Source of the DNA: Toxonevra muliebris | Taxonomy: Eukaryota > Arthropoda > Insecta > Diptera > Pallopteridae | Direction of reading: 5' to 3' | Assembly: GCA_963691655.1 (NCBI GenBank) | Contig: OY829326.1 | Location: forward strand, 98,641,340-98,705,339 | DNA length: 64,000 nucleotides | Shown here: positions 1 to 12,381 of the stretch, piece by piece | Numbering within the stretch: position 1 is the stretch's first letter | Layout: every line of letters begins with the position of its first letter | Translations under genes and position numbers: made by a program | Notes under the pieces: generated by a model | The model's database searches: none | Told to the model about the DNA's origin: nothing | Seen by the model: only the letters and a program-made list of their open reading frames with translations

Positions 1-900
1 GGCAAGTGGGCACGACAGCTCTCATACAAAGAAAATATTTTAAACGCTGTATTTGAGGAACCATAGGACGAAGATGATAAAGGTTTTCTTTTCTATAATA
101 ACACTAGTTTACAGCCAAAATTACCAATGAACACCACTATCCAATTTCTATATAAAATTTCTTGATAATTTACTTAAATGTGCCAAAACTATTTATCCAA
201 TCGAATAAAAATGTATGAACGTGACATGAGAAATTTTAATATCTTTAATTTTATATAATTTTTGTTCAAATCAAATTCCTAATTTCCAAAAAATTTGTAA
301 TTAGGTGGACAAACCTTTTTTTCTCCAATAAAAAAATTCAACTGGTGATGTTTCCAAAACCACAAAATAGAATTAAAAGTAGAGTTGATTTTCGGACTCA
401 GCCATTAATTTTACATAAGAATTGGATAGTAGTGTTCATTGCCCAGAAAAAAAAATTATTTGTAAGCAAGTGTAATTTGTGGTTTCTAATTTTCAATTAC
501 AATTCCAATGGTCGTTTGTATGATGGTGTGTGTTGATTCAAAACTTTTGTTTTCATAGTAAAATAAGTTCTTATTTCAAAAAGAAAGGATGATAATGTTT
601 ATATACATACAAACAACACGTACTAATGACGAAGTAAAGCAAAAATATTGGAAAAACTATGAGCCAGACCGTGGTGGTACCAATATGACTAAAATTTTGA
701 AATCTCCAAAATTTCACCCCCTTCATACCTCAGGACTCCGATTTTTTTAGAAATCTATTTAGAAATAGTCATTTAAGGATACCATGGATTTTGGAGATCA
801 TAATAATAAAAAAAATTATGTGTCTGCAAGCACTCGCACTAGAAGTGAAACTAGATTAGAAAATTATTAGAAAATAACAATAACAAATTCTGTTAAAGTT
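1..900. other. A+T-rich non-coding DNA, no gene seen
   Basis: No open frame in this stretch has protein-like composition and no repeat family was recognised. A short phrase near 663, CAGACCGTGGTGGTACCAAT, recurs in slightly shorter form near 2657, so some of this DNA may be a dispersed repeat. Confidence 0.5.
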
Positions 901-935
901 TTTGCAGTCCTCTTCTCTCTATTTTGTTGTTGCTT

Positions 936-1255
936 TTCCTCTGTTGATACTTTCTGCACTTATCGGCACAAACACGACCTAGTACACGTATATAACACAT
1001 GAAGGGAAAGTTCAGTTATATGCAATCCAGCCGAGACTGCTATATCGAATCTCTCATTATAGCACATGCGATAAGTTGTCTCTTTGCTTGATTCTATGTA
1101 GCCGAATAACAACTGCATAACTTCGTTTCTTACTGACCGTTGTTGTTGAGGCTTTCTCCTTTCTATTTTCTAAAGCTTTTTTCTGTTGATACTCTCTAGA
1201 TTTATCTTCACAAACATGACGTAGCACACGTATGTAACACATGAAAGGAAAATTC
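936..1255 (+). repeat. Direct repeat of about 75-80 bp
   Basis: Two related blocks, at about 941-1016 and 1181-1255, share CTGTTGATACT, then a TTATC..CACAAACA.GAC stretch, then TAGYACACGTATRTAACACATGAARGGAAA. They differ at scattered bases, so this is an old duplication. No coding potential is evident. Confidence 0.6.
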
Positions 1256-1262
1256 AGCTTTA

Positions 1263-2479
1263 TTCAGCGATGCCAACTTGCGGGGGGTTTTGCTTAGTGC
1301 GGGGAATCGGGGAATGATCTTTTTTTTTGCGGGGAATTTGAAACCATTCAGCTTTTATTCAATAAAATACCTTGAAAAGTTTGTAGAATATTTTTTGTCA
1401 AATTTTATATTCCTAATTACAATTCTGGCAAATTCGCAACCAACACTATAAAAACAAATACTTTAATAACAAGTAAATTAGCACTAGACTTTTCATATAA
1501 GTAGATTTGGTAAGGGGAATCTATATAACCAAAACTGCACATTTTCGTTCAGAGATTTAAATATCGTTTAACTTATGCAATATTTTACATTTTGGTCTGG
1601 AGAATCTGTTATTCCGTTAACCAGCACTTTACTCTAAAGAGTGAACAGGGCCATTGTATTTCAAAAGTATTTTGTAAAAATTTCAGAGAGAAACTCTGAG
1701 TGGTTTCGTAGATATAGACGATATAATACCAAAAATATCGCGCGTCGCTTCGGCTTCTCTCTCGGCCGTTTAGAAAGGCTTAGCTGTGCCTTCGTCCTGC
1801 ACCCCCTGACTGTAATCTGTAAACTTACAAATTACGGTCAGCCATTATAAATAAGTAGAAGTATATTTTATTGTTAAGAACCGATAACCAAAACTTTGAA
1901 ACTGTATTTCTCAAAATCAGGTTTTTTCCATTAGCGTGCACCATAACTAAAATTTAAATATGCTCTTCTACACAACAATGGCCTAGGACGTACTAAAAAA
2001 AAATAAGTTTGGTAAATTCCTTGCTCTATTTGTAACTTTATTTTTTACGAAAAAAATCATTTTTTTGAGAAAATCAATTTTGGCGATCCATTATTTTGTA
2101 AATGGTTGATTAAACAAAATAATCGTAGAATGTCTTGGGGCAACAGTCTAAAGGATTTTTTTTTAGACGTTCCAGTGAGCACCTGAGACTGTATACAATT
2201 TTTTTTTAAATGAATTAAATATGTCAAAGGAATTTCGGAGTTAGAAAATACATTTTTGTTAATCTAACAATGCTATAAAAATAGATAAAATTTTTGACCG
2301 AGAAAAACCAGGTCCCCTTTAAAACCAAACTCACAGAGAGTAATTTTAAGCTTACGGAAAGGACATTTTTCGTATGCATAAATGTTTATATAGAAAATGC
2401 GTATCGCACTGTTAATTTGGGGAATTTGGGCGAAAATTGGGGAATTTCTCAAGAGCTAGCGGGGAGGAAGAAGCATCTC
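1263..2479. mobile_element. Possible hAT-like non-autonomous element
   Basis: The block starts CAGCGATGCCAACTTGCGGG and ends with the reverse complement of CAGAGATGCTTCTTCC, which resembles short hAT termini (CAGNGATGC). Both ends are unusually G-rich (repeated CGGGGAAT) in an A+T-rich setting. The outer flanks (about 1095-1130 and 2480-2550) share ATGTAGCCGA and GCATAAYTTCGTTTCTTA, as if a repeat had been split. No clear 8-bp target duplication was found and no transposase is present, so the boundaries are tentative. Confidence 0.3.
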
Positions 2480-2699
2480 TGATGTAGCCGATCCTCATGT
2501 GACTTCGTTCGCTAAACACTAACAACAGCATAATTTCGTTTCTTATTAGTTTCGTATGAGTGCAACAACAACACGACTTCCGTTGCAAAATTTTCGAATT
2601 ACCCTCGCTAAAGAAGTTTCACTTTAAAAATGTTAACAAAGTTTGAAAAGGTCAGACCAGACCGTGGTGCCAATATAAGGGTTAAACAAAGGGTTTATT

Positions 2700-5600
2700 T
2701 AAAAGAAAATGCAACATGGTAAGATAAAAAGTTATCAAAATAATAGCAATTGAGGGATAATCGGGACAAAAGTTCAATTTACAGTTTCATCTCGAATTCT
2801 CTCATTTTTCATACAAATTTCACTATGCTTTAAGGGGACCTTCTGGTCTAGCGCACTTGAATTTGACGAGTTTTTAGGATTTTTTTTAAAATGAAATAAT
2901 GAGCAATAGTATTTAAACTTTTTAGATATATTTTATTTCTTTACCAAAATACAAAAATAATAATAACAAAAAAAAAATTATAATTTTGAGTAAACTAAAA
3001 TTGGTGTTACTGTTGCCCTCTTCAAAAAAACGAATTTTGCTGGTGGGACAAGTTTTGGATTTTCCATTGATCTAAAACAAAAAAAAAAAAAGAAGTTACA
3101 ATTGGTATGAATGCAGTTATGGCAAATGGCGCGTTGTTGAAATTTACTTTACAAACACAGATCGTTTTTTCACTACTTTTTATATGTAAAAAGTAAGAAG
3201 TATTCAACGTAGAAAGTTTTTTTTTAGTTCCTGCAATAAGCACTGGTTTTCTGAATAATATGGTAAAATTTGAGATGAGTCGGTCAAGAAGTTTTTGTTT
3301 TTTGTGTCCCACCGTGCAGAAAAATATAGTTTCGAGATAAATGAGTTTAAACTTCAGTCAGCCCTTTTACCTGCTTCTGCGCTCACCTGCTAAATAGGCT
3401 GTGGAAGTCGAAATACTGGAAATATTGATACAAAACTCAGTTTTTTTTTAAATCTAGAGCAGAAGGTGGCCTTAAGTTAAATTGTGAATATCTTAAATAT
3501 TTTTGAAATGAGCAAACTATTACAGAAACAAACAAATAAGAGTCCAACAGTTGCATACCTATCTTCAAATATTTCAGTTGGAGGAAACCATTTAGAAATA
3601 CGGAAAAATGCGACCGTGCTTATTATTTTCACCTAAAATGATAGTAGGGCAAAATGGGGAGTATTGCAACATGGGGAATTGCGCAACACACCAATATCTC
3701 TCATATGGCAAAAGTTTTGACAGTTCCAACTACTGTCATATTATTTTGGCGCTAAGGCCACACTTTTCACTAGCACTTGTTGCTTCAATATTTATTCTTA
3801 GTGTCTCTCTAGAGTGTGAGTGAGATTTTTTTGGCAACGTTTTTTTTTTTTTTTTGGTTTTTAGCAAAATACTACCTTTCTCGTGTGAGAAGTGTTAGGT
3901 GTAAATATATGCTCTTAAAATAGTTTATTATTCGCACACCTTGTTAACCCCATTTTCCCTTATTATATATAGATACGAGTACTTAAAAATACGATTTTTT
4001 TTCTAAGTAAAAATTTTACTACATGAATTACGAAAAATTAATTAAATTTACTTAAAATGCCAAAAATATCTATATAATCCTTAGGAAAAACTTTTTGAAA
4101 TGTAAAACATTTTTTTTTTTGGGTTTTTTTTTCAAGCTTAAATAAGAGCAGCATACTCACAAGTTGGCAGCAGCTAGTTGGTAACTCTATACACCGACAC
4201 CAATACCAAAATATTCAACAAACGATGTTGTAATAGATAAAACCAACAACATCAGTAATATAAAAAAACAACCTGACCTTAACCCAAGCGCAGTGAAGTG
4301 TATGACCTCGACACGCATTTCTTTCCTTTGCTAAGCTCTTATTTTTTGTTGTTGTATGCCATTGAAATAGAAAATGATGCTGATGATATGATGTCGGTAT
4401 TGTTGGGGGTGTTGCTGCTACAGCTAGTGCTACTGTTGGTAATAAAGTAAACGTATGTAATGTATATATAAAGGTGGTTTCGGTGTAACCTTGTTTCAAA
4501 GAAAAACTAAGTCACATGTTCAGTTTACATATGCAGAAGAGAGAGAGAGATAGAGAGTTGAATCAGGAGTAAAAATGGAGGGCATATGAAACTGAACTTT
4601 TGCCTAAGGGTGAAAAAATCAAGAATGAGAAAAAATTAAATATAATAAATATAGAAAAAGTAAAGTAAAGAAAATTCAAATATTTTCGCTGCGGCTGTTG
4701 TTGGTGCCTGTGCTTGTCTCAAATGACAACAAGCTCTACATTAATATACCAAACACATACTACATACAAAGTCATAAAAGTACATAGATTTTTGTAAGAG
4801 CAGCACGTTCTTTTTGATTTTGTTGCTGTTGCTGCAAATTGATTGTGTGCAACATTCTTTCATTGCTAGAAATTTTTACATGACTTGCGTTTGCTTTCTT
4901 GTTGTAGCTGCTGTTTCTGCTGCTACTATACTTTTTAATGCTGATATCTTAAATTACTGCTTCTGATATTTGAGTTGTGCTTTTTAGTACAAGTATTCGT
5001 AAGTCGAGTCAAAAAATTAGCTTCAATTTATATACATGAGACTACTTATATTGTCTGTCTCTTCTTTCTATCTGCCTGTCTGTCATTTTGTCTGTATTAG
5101 AGTGCGTGTGCATATTTTTACGCGCGTGTATGTGCACGAATTTTGTCTGTATACAATTACATTAACACTGGCATGCATTTCAGTTCACGCACGCATTACG
5201 ACACGCTCGTTCTTGCTCCCCTCTTTTTTTTTTTTTTTTGTAAATAGTTTAGTTTTAAGCAGCACATTTTCTCATCAAATCTTTATTCATAGCCTTATTT
5301 TGTCTGTATGTATTTGTGCATAATTTTATTTAACAAAATATATTCTTGTTTAATGCTTGAACACAAGTAAGTTTTTTTTTTCCAGTTTTTAATCAAATTT
5401 CTATATTTGTCATATTCATTTTAGCAAAAATGAATTGTATAATGCAAAAGTTTTTTTATTCATAATAATATTAGGTATTACGATTATTATTATTTTTGTT
5501 TTTTTTTCTGTGCATGAAAAGTTTGCCATAGACATTGTACATAAATTTGCATAAAATGATTTAAAATAAAAGTTTTTGTATTTTCTCGTTTTTCTCTTCA

Positions 5601-7480
5601 TTGAAGGGTGCCAGTCACTCGCTTTCAAGAGTTGAATAAACTCATTTTGTCGAAGGTAGAAAAACTAATATTTAAGAAAACAAATAAAGAAGAAAAATTA
5701 TTAAAATTCTTAGCCAAAAATCTAATATGGCAGTTAAATCATCTTCAAGTTTTACTGGACGAATGAGTGATTTTTTTTGTTGGCAAGCATGTGCTTAATA
5801 AAATGTTACTCATACGTTACTCACACCAATGAACTTTTTTGGATTAAGTTTATTCTGTTAAAATATGCTAATACGAAATGCGAACGATAAAGTTTCAAAA
5901 AAAGAAGAAAGAATTAATCAATTAAAATGAATTGTAAAAAGAATCAGTAAGTTAGTATGGAATTTTTATAAGATATGGCGAGACACTTAAGTACTTTTTT
6001 TTGGAAAATCATTCATAGCACGCTTACATTGTGGCTAATGTCTCTTTTCAGCTTAGATAAAGAAATTGAAAATGATAAAGATTTCATATGCGAATTCTTG
6101 CTCATCAACTATTTCCTTTTGATATAATTAAGTTCCCAAAGAAGTTGGAATGCGATCTCTAATCACATTCTGCTTCGAGAGTCTCTGAGATTACCCCAAA
6201 AAACATTTTGTCAAAAAAAAAAAAAAAAAAATGTTTTTTTTTTTAAATGTATTCACAGAACGGAAAAGTAGGGAAAGGGATTGAGTATTGTGAATTTTGG
6301 GGGTGGGGAAGATTCTTTGGAAATTGTGGCTTCTGTACATTGCTATCAAAATTGAAAACTCGTTATTGCCTTAAAAATGCGAATAATCATATTGGACTAC
6401 CAAAACCACAACACCAATTGAAGAGATTCTGATGGAGAGCGGAGTCAATATGAAAAATATCCCGAATAGGTGTTATTTCAGTAGTTTTCAATGACAATCT
6501 GTATATTAATATAAATTCTTCATTATATTTTTGTAGCTTGGAAAAAAGTCTTTATGTACAGTATGTGGAAAAATGTTCAATAAAATATTTTCTAATTATC
6601 ATCACTGAGCTCTGACTCGTTATCAAATGGTAATGCTAGAACAGATTGGAAATGCATATTTAGGAGCACGCACATAGTATTATGGAATAAAGAAAAATGG
6701 TGAGTAATAGTTTGAGGCAAAATACTCCAGATTGATGTAGAAAAAGTCTGATTCATGTCTTGTTGTCATCAACTTTCAAAATACTCTCAATACATTACAT
6801 CATTAAGTTATCGGAAACGCTCTCAGCTGCAAAATACTACAATTTGTCAGACATAATCTTAAGTTCTTATTTGTGGAATACAACAATGCAAAATTCAGTG
6901 GTAACTACCTGAGATACGAGGAAGAAAGTGGGGTTGGGTCGACCATGTTTTATTCAGGCATCTTGATGATACTTCTAGGACTAAAGGAGAATGAGACAAC
7001 TGTTAGAAACTGAATTTATTTTTTAATGTGAGTTGGAGTCAAGTCAAATTATAATAAATACCATCACAAAAATTCACGTTAGAAAACAGTTTTCAATATA
7101 AAAAATCATTAGTGTAAATAAAACAAAACTTTGGAAGTCAGTTTTACTTTTAATATCTTTTATTTAAACTCTTTTAAATTCCAACTAGACTCTGCTTTTG
7201 AATATGAAATACTGAAATAAAATTTGAAAGAATTAAAGAAGCGAACATTAATTACTCATTTATAAAATCGGGAAATATAAAAGCCGTAAAGAAAGCACTA
7301 TTGGTATTAGCCGACTTGTTTATACCCTCTCTCATTATTTGTCGTTTCTAGGAACTTTATTGATCACTTAATACATAATCAGTTCGAGGCTTTAAATTCA
7401 TAAGGAATTTATGAAATTTTTAATACACTCCACGCTTTGCTAGTATATCTATCTTATAGAGACTTGTCGATAAAACTGGT
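2700..7480. other. Intergenic or intronic A+T-rich DNA, no gene seen
   Basis: Open frames here are short, rich in K, N, F and Y or low-complexity, and match no family I know. Between about 4.3 and 5.3 kb there are GTTGTTG and TGCTGC clusters and GAGAGAGA, common in fly introns and regulatory DNA. Poly-T and poly-A runs are frequent. Confidence 0.5.
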
Positions 7481-7500
7481 TTTACCTACATTTTGACCTA

Positions 7501-7977
7501 CACTTAGCCACATAAGTAAACATACGATTTTCTTTCGATTAGATTTTCTAACGGAATACAATTTTAAAATTTTTTTGATGCAATTTTATTGAATTTATCA
7601 TTCTAAACTAGGAAAACCCAAAAACAAAACAATTTATTTAGAGTAAAACGGTAAATAAAGAAACAATTTTCACAAAAAAATGCTAACGCCTTTAGAAAAA
7701 AATAGAAAAAATTAAAGTTTAATGTTTTTCATGGCCACCTTTGGGTTTAACTGCTTTAGATAGATGAGACGGGATAAACAAGACTAGGTGGATTGTAATT
7801 TTATGATATTGTTTTTATATTTTTACATGCTTCACTAACAGGAATTGTTTTATTCATTTTTCTTGACAGTGTAAAAAAGAAAAAACAAAAAAATTGCATT
7901 CAAAAAATTTTCAAATTTTAATTATTACATTAGAAAATCGAAAAATTGTATCGTATGTTTACTTATGTAGCGATGTG
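7501..7977. mobile_element. MITE with about 85-bp terminal inverted repeats and TA flanks
   Basis: The left end starts CACTTAGCCACATAAGTAAA and the right end, reverse-complemented, starts CACATCGCTACATAAGTAAA. The match continues with small gaps for about 85 bp (7501-7585 against 7895-7977). TA lies directly outside both ends (7499-7500 and 7978-7979), as expected for a Tc1/mariner-type target duplication. The 300-bp centre has no open frame, so this is a non-autonomous copy. Confidence 0.65.
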
Positions 7978-8099
7978 TAGACATAAATGTCGTTTCCGTA
8001 ATTAAAAATGACACCTTATAATTTAGGTGTTTGGGTAAATATTAAGTGATTTGTAAAACCATTTAATAGCAATTACAAATATAACTGCGTAATAAAATT

Positions 8100-9100
8100 T
8101 TTCGTTTAAAAAACTTTAACTCCAGAATGCCGAAGAAGGCTTTTATGTCCAAGCACCGAAAATTAAAATGTTAACTTTTTCGATAATTATTTAACTCGAT
8201 TGCATGTTTCTGAAGAACCTTGGAAACATCACAGTTGCCGAGCTGAGGCCTGAGCAAAAAGAGTTAAACTCTTGTTTGAGTCTATAATTTCATATTTTAT
8301 CAAGAACCTGGTAGTATTGGAAAATTCCTTTTCCATCAAGAGCATAATTTATTTTTTTCTTTTTTTCGCTACTAGGGGCATTAATATTCATTTTAAATTT
8401 TAAATACGAAACACCAATGTAATATTTGATATTCAAATTGTCATTCCAACGACTGATATTTGTTGTTATTGTTGTTTAATTTTCGTGAAATGGCAATGCG
8501 CTCTAGCTACAGTTTATAAAAAAGCTTCTTTATCGTCATAGTTAAAAACATCCTAATTTCATTTCTTGCTCTTTCATGTTACTACATCTTTAGGGCGGGG
8601 TATTCCACAAATTTTCAGTTCACACGCTCCTTCCATGTAATATGTTCCAGGTCACACTTTTCGTTTTCTTCTTTGTAAACAATTTTATTTTCCAACATAT
8701 TCTTAGCCCAAAAGTATGCAACATATAATTTGTATGTCACAAATAGTTGGTGAATATTTTTGTAGTATCGAAAAAACTGTGCATATTTTTGCTTTTGTCA
8801 GCACTTTTGTCCATAAATTTCAAGAATCTTATAAAGTGTGTAATGCATAACTGCATTTAGGGTACGTTCAGTGCCGCTCGGAACAGAAAATGATTGTGGA
8901 TTGTATCACAACTTCGTTTCGAACTCAATTACATCGAAATTAGAGAGTTAATGAGCAAGGAATAAGACCGTTATGATTTTCAATTGTGATAACTAAGCTT
9001 AAATGAGTTATTAGCCTCAATTTAGGCATACTATTAGAGACAGGCGCGTATGCAGAGAGGAGATTATGGGAGATAAATGTATACCCTTTTTAGTTTTTTA
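8100..9100. other. Non-coding DNA with one dispersed repeat copy
   Basis: No gene is visible. A block at about 8870-8965 (GGAACAGAAAATGATTGTGG and following bases) has a diverged direct copy at about 28980-29080, so at least part of this stretch is a dispersed repeat. Confidence 0.45.
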
Positions 9101-9111
9101 AAAAACTTGAA

Positions 9112-10632
9112 TAGAGGGGGGAGTGGTCCTGAGTCGGCACCGTAAAAATGTTTGCCAAAAACAGGAGGTAAACAGGGTTTAATGGCACTTTAATGCCTTT
9201 GGTCAGGTACCACGATCCTTTGTCTACAATTCTATGTCGTTCGGAACAGAGTAGAGTGATTTTTGTGGTTGCAATGGAAAGAGAAGAAGTCGATTTTTAC
9301 TATTTCTCAAAGTAGTAGTCGTTAGCCGGCACCCCCCTGGTCTTGAGTTGGCACTTACTTTTTTTTTGCTCAAAAGCACGAAAAAGAGCAGGTTATATAA
9401 GTTTTAGGAAAAATGAACAAATTTAAACCATATGCAGTGAAAAAATTTGTGGAATATTGTCAAATATTAATTATAGAATAGAAACATTTTTCCATTTCAA
9501 ATAGAATCTCAAAAAGAAAGAAAAAAAATTAAAAAACTGTTAAGACTACCAAAGACGTTCATCGCTCGTTGTAGCCAATTTTGAAGAACAAAATAACTAA
9601 TAAAATTATATAATTATTAAACAAATTTTTTTTTTGAGCTGCCTATAAGAGCCGTCTGTTTCACTGAGTAAATCGAAAAATCGACAAGAGGTAAGCAATA
9701 TGCAATTAAATTAATAATAAAATAACACACAAATAACAACAAAAGTAACAAAAAAAAAAAAAGGTGCCGACTCAGGACCACCTGTTAGGAACCAACTCAA
9801 GACCACTACGAGTTTTTACACATTTCATGCTATTAAGCACATTAAACAAATCCGAATGGAAAATCGACTTTATCAGGCGAAAGCACACAGAACACAGAAA
9901 CTAATGAACCTGATCAATTGAACTTTTGAAATATTTACACAGCAGCTTCACAAGAATGTAACAAAATGGAATTCCGTTTGTACTCAAAATTTATACCGCA
10001 CTCATGTTGTCAAGCGAAAACTAAAGTGACAATTGTCAGCAGGCCCGACGAGAGGGGGGTGGGTCGGGGGGGATTCCAACCGGGCATGGAGTTTTTGAGG
10101 GGGCCCGGATTTCAAACCAAATCCTAAAATCCAGAAAAACTTTAACAAGCGTCTGAAAATTGAATTACAAGCCATGAAAATGTTTTATCGGATTAGTCAT
10201 CTATCAATCGTGAAGACATTTTGCAGACGGGCCCGGGCCCTATATTAAAAAAGAATAAAAAACTTCCATCGATCCTGCTCAACTCAAACTAGATTGTCAA
10301 GTTTAGCCTAGAGTGGCTGGAAGCGGAATTAGCAAGAAAATTAAATTTTGAAAAGATCATCAATTCCTTCGCTGATAAGAAAAACTTTTAAAGTAATTAA
10401 AGTAAAATCGCTATTCATACTTAAAGTACATAATAAATTTTGTTTTTTGATATTTGTCTTTGTATTTTTATATATTCCGAATTCTGAAACACATTCTTTA
10501 ATGAGCAGTACGAAGATATTTATTGTATCATTTGTTGTGGGAAGAGATAAGGGCTGGGGGGGGGGGGCAAAGGTTATCACAACCCGGGTGCCGGCTTAAT
10601 CCACAGTGCCAACTTAGTACAACGTTCCCCTA
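9112..10632. mobile_element. Putative DNA element with repeated subterminal GGTCCTGAGTCGGCACC motifs
   Basis: A 17-bp motif, GGTCCTGAGTCGGCACC, occurs near 9126 on + and in perfect reverse complement near 9762. Diverged copies are near 9341 (+) and near 9789, 10588 and 10603 (-). The outermost copies sit next to G-rich tips: TAGAGGGGGG at 9112, and its counterpart TAGGGGAACG reading inward from 10632. This fits a non-autonomous transposon with subterminal repeats. No transposase frame and no clear target duplication were seen. A G/C-rich patch at 10040-10240 (GGGCCCGGGCCC) may be a further nested insertion. Confidence 0.4.
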
Positions 10633-10639
10633 CATATTT

Positions 10640-12380
10640 ATTTATTAAATTACCGCCCATCACAATTTTATATTTAAAACGATAAACTTATAAGTATTTT
10701 TATGAAACAAAAAGGAATCAAAGAGGCAATAAATATGAATGTGAGGCTTGAGTTTTGATTTACTGCTTGACTCACTTTGGCGTAAAAAACAGCTTTATAG
10801 TATAATATTTGGGAAATTGATAAAACATGCTATAAATATGGTCTGGAATAAAAAAAAGAAGCCAAAAAAAATTTTTAATTGATTGAATTAATGTAGTGGT
10901 AGAAGGTAAAAAATTGAAATTCACTACAGGATTTAAGGATAGATCTTAAGAGAATAATGGTCCAGTTTCGGAACCCAAACTATCAGCAGATAATATTGTA
11001 AATATCTAGGCAAAGTTGTGTGTTTATGTCTAGGAGTTTAGGAAAAACATTTTTACCGAACGGATTTTATCTTACAACCTGGATTTGTTCGTTATATTGG
11101 ATCCGCTATTTTGTATTTTTAAAATCTGACTGCAGATTTGTAACTAGGCACCCTTAAAAAACTTCCGACCACCGCACTTTTGCATTATGTCTGACCGTGG
11201 GTGTAACTAAGATACAATCCGTTCTGTGGGCATTGTTTTCCTGCACACTTAGACATAAACTCACCTCTTGCTCTAAGGGCGCATGGCATGATTCAGCCTT
11301 TAATTTCTGACATTAGCAAAGTTTGTGGCATATCACGGTTCAGCTCCACAATTTAAAAAAAAATGACCAAAAACGTTATTTTAGGGGTTTAAACCCCTTT
11401 TTTTCGAAAAGGTGAGGTGATGGGGTGAGTTTTGGGCCCCAGATTCGTTTTCAGCATGTAAAATTTATTCGGAAACATTAGGAACTTACATTTCATTTTA
11501 TTTCAATTTTACATTTAGTTTTTTTTTTAGTTCTGCGAAAACATGAAAGACACTTGATTTCTATAATAACTTTCCTCAGATAATAAGAAAAACATAAATT
11601 ACCAAAAACAAAATTTTGATATATAAAAAAGCTTTTCAGAAACCCCCCCTCCCCCCACCCCCACGAAAAACTGGTGATCTTTACAGTCTAGTAGATTTAA
11701 ATAATAAGTATTATAAATATCTTCTTATAACATTTCTTTAATGAAATGAATATATCGTCGTCGTTCAAGCAGAATTCACTAAGTCCAAATTAATTTTTTT
11801 TAATTAGATCCGTATTAATCAGCTTCTGGAGTTCGAATGACATAATAAATTCGATTTTTGATGATGTAGTTAAAATATGCAATAATGTGTGTATCAACCT
11901 GTTAACTTTTTAATTTTTGCCAGTGTTTGTAAAACACTATGCACTGCATAAACTAAGTTCATCTCAGAAATTAAAAAAATGGACTTAGTGATTTCTGCCA
12001 GAACTTATTATTATTTTTAACAAAGCTTTTAAAATTTTTCAATTATAAACTCAACTCATGTAAGTGTTAATGCTTGCATTTCTCAATAATTCATTATGTT
12101 TTGATATTTATACAGTTCCGGTTGCTTAAACTGTTCAGCAACTGCTATACTTCCCATAATTTTCGCTCGTAAAATGATATCAAAATTAAAATAATGACTT
12201 AATTAAAGTGTGCTCACATATATTATATTATTATACACAATAAAGTTCAACAAAATACAATATAGTATAAAAGCAAATGCATCCACAAAAATGCTCATAC
12301 TCACCAGTAAGGGAGCGTCATTGAAATATACTAAATTTTTAGTGCAAACATAACATAAAGCATACGTGGTTGAAGTAAAA
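10640..12380. other. DNA upstream of the odorant receptor gene
   Basis: No gene is visible. A block at about 10943-11030 (containing TAATGGTCCAGTTTCGGAAC and TATTGTAAATATCTA) recurs in reverse orientation at about 49380-49470, so it is a dispersed repeat. No promoter motif could be fixed with confidence upstream of 12382. Confidence 0.45.
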
Positions 12381-12381
12381 A

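Noticed and set aside
4215..4499. - strand 94-codon frame with alanine and threonine stretch
   Set aside because: Derived from GTTGTTG/TGCTGC simple repeats; no domain, no splice context.
10341..10599. Overlapping frames on both strands near the G-rich tip
   Set aside because: Low-complexity composition within the putative subterminal-repeat element; no motif.
11017..11270. Inverted phrase GTTTATGTCTAGG / CTTAGACATAAAC as an element end
   Set aside because: Match is only about 11 bp with no extension.
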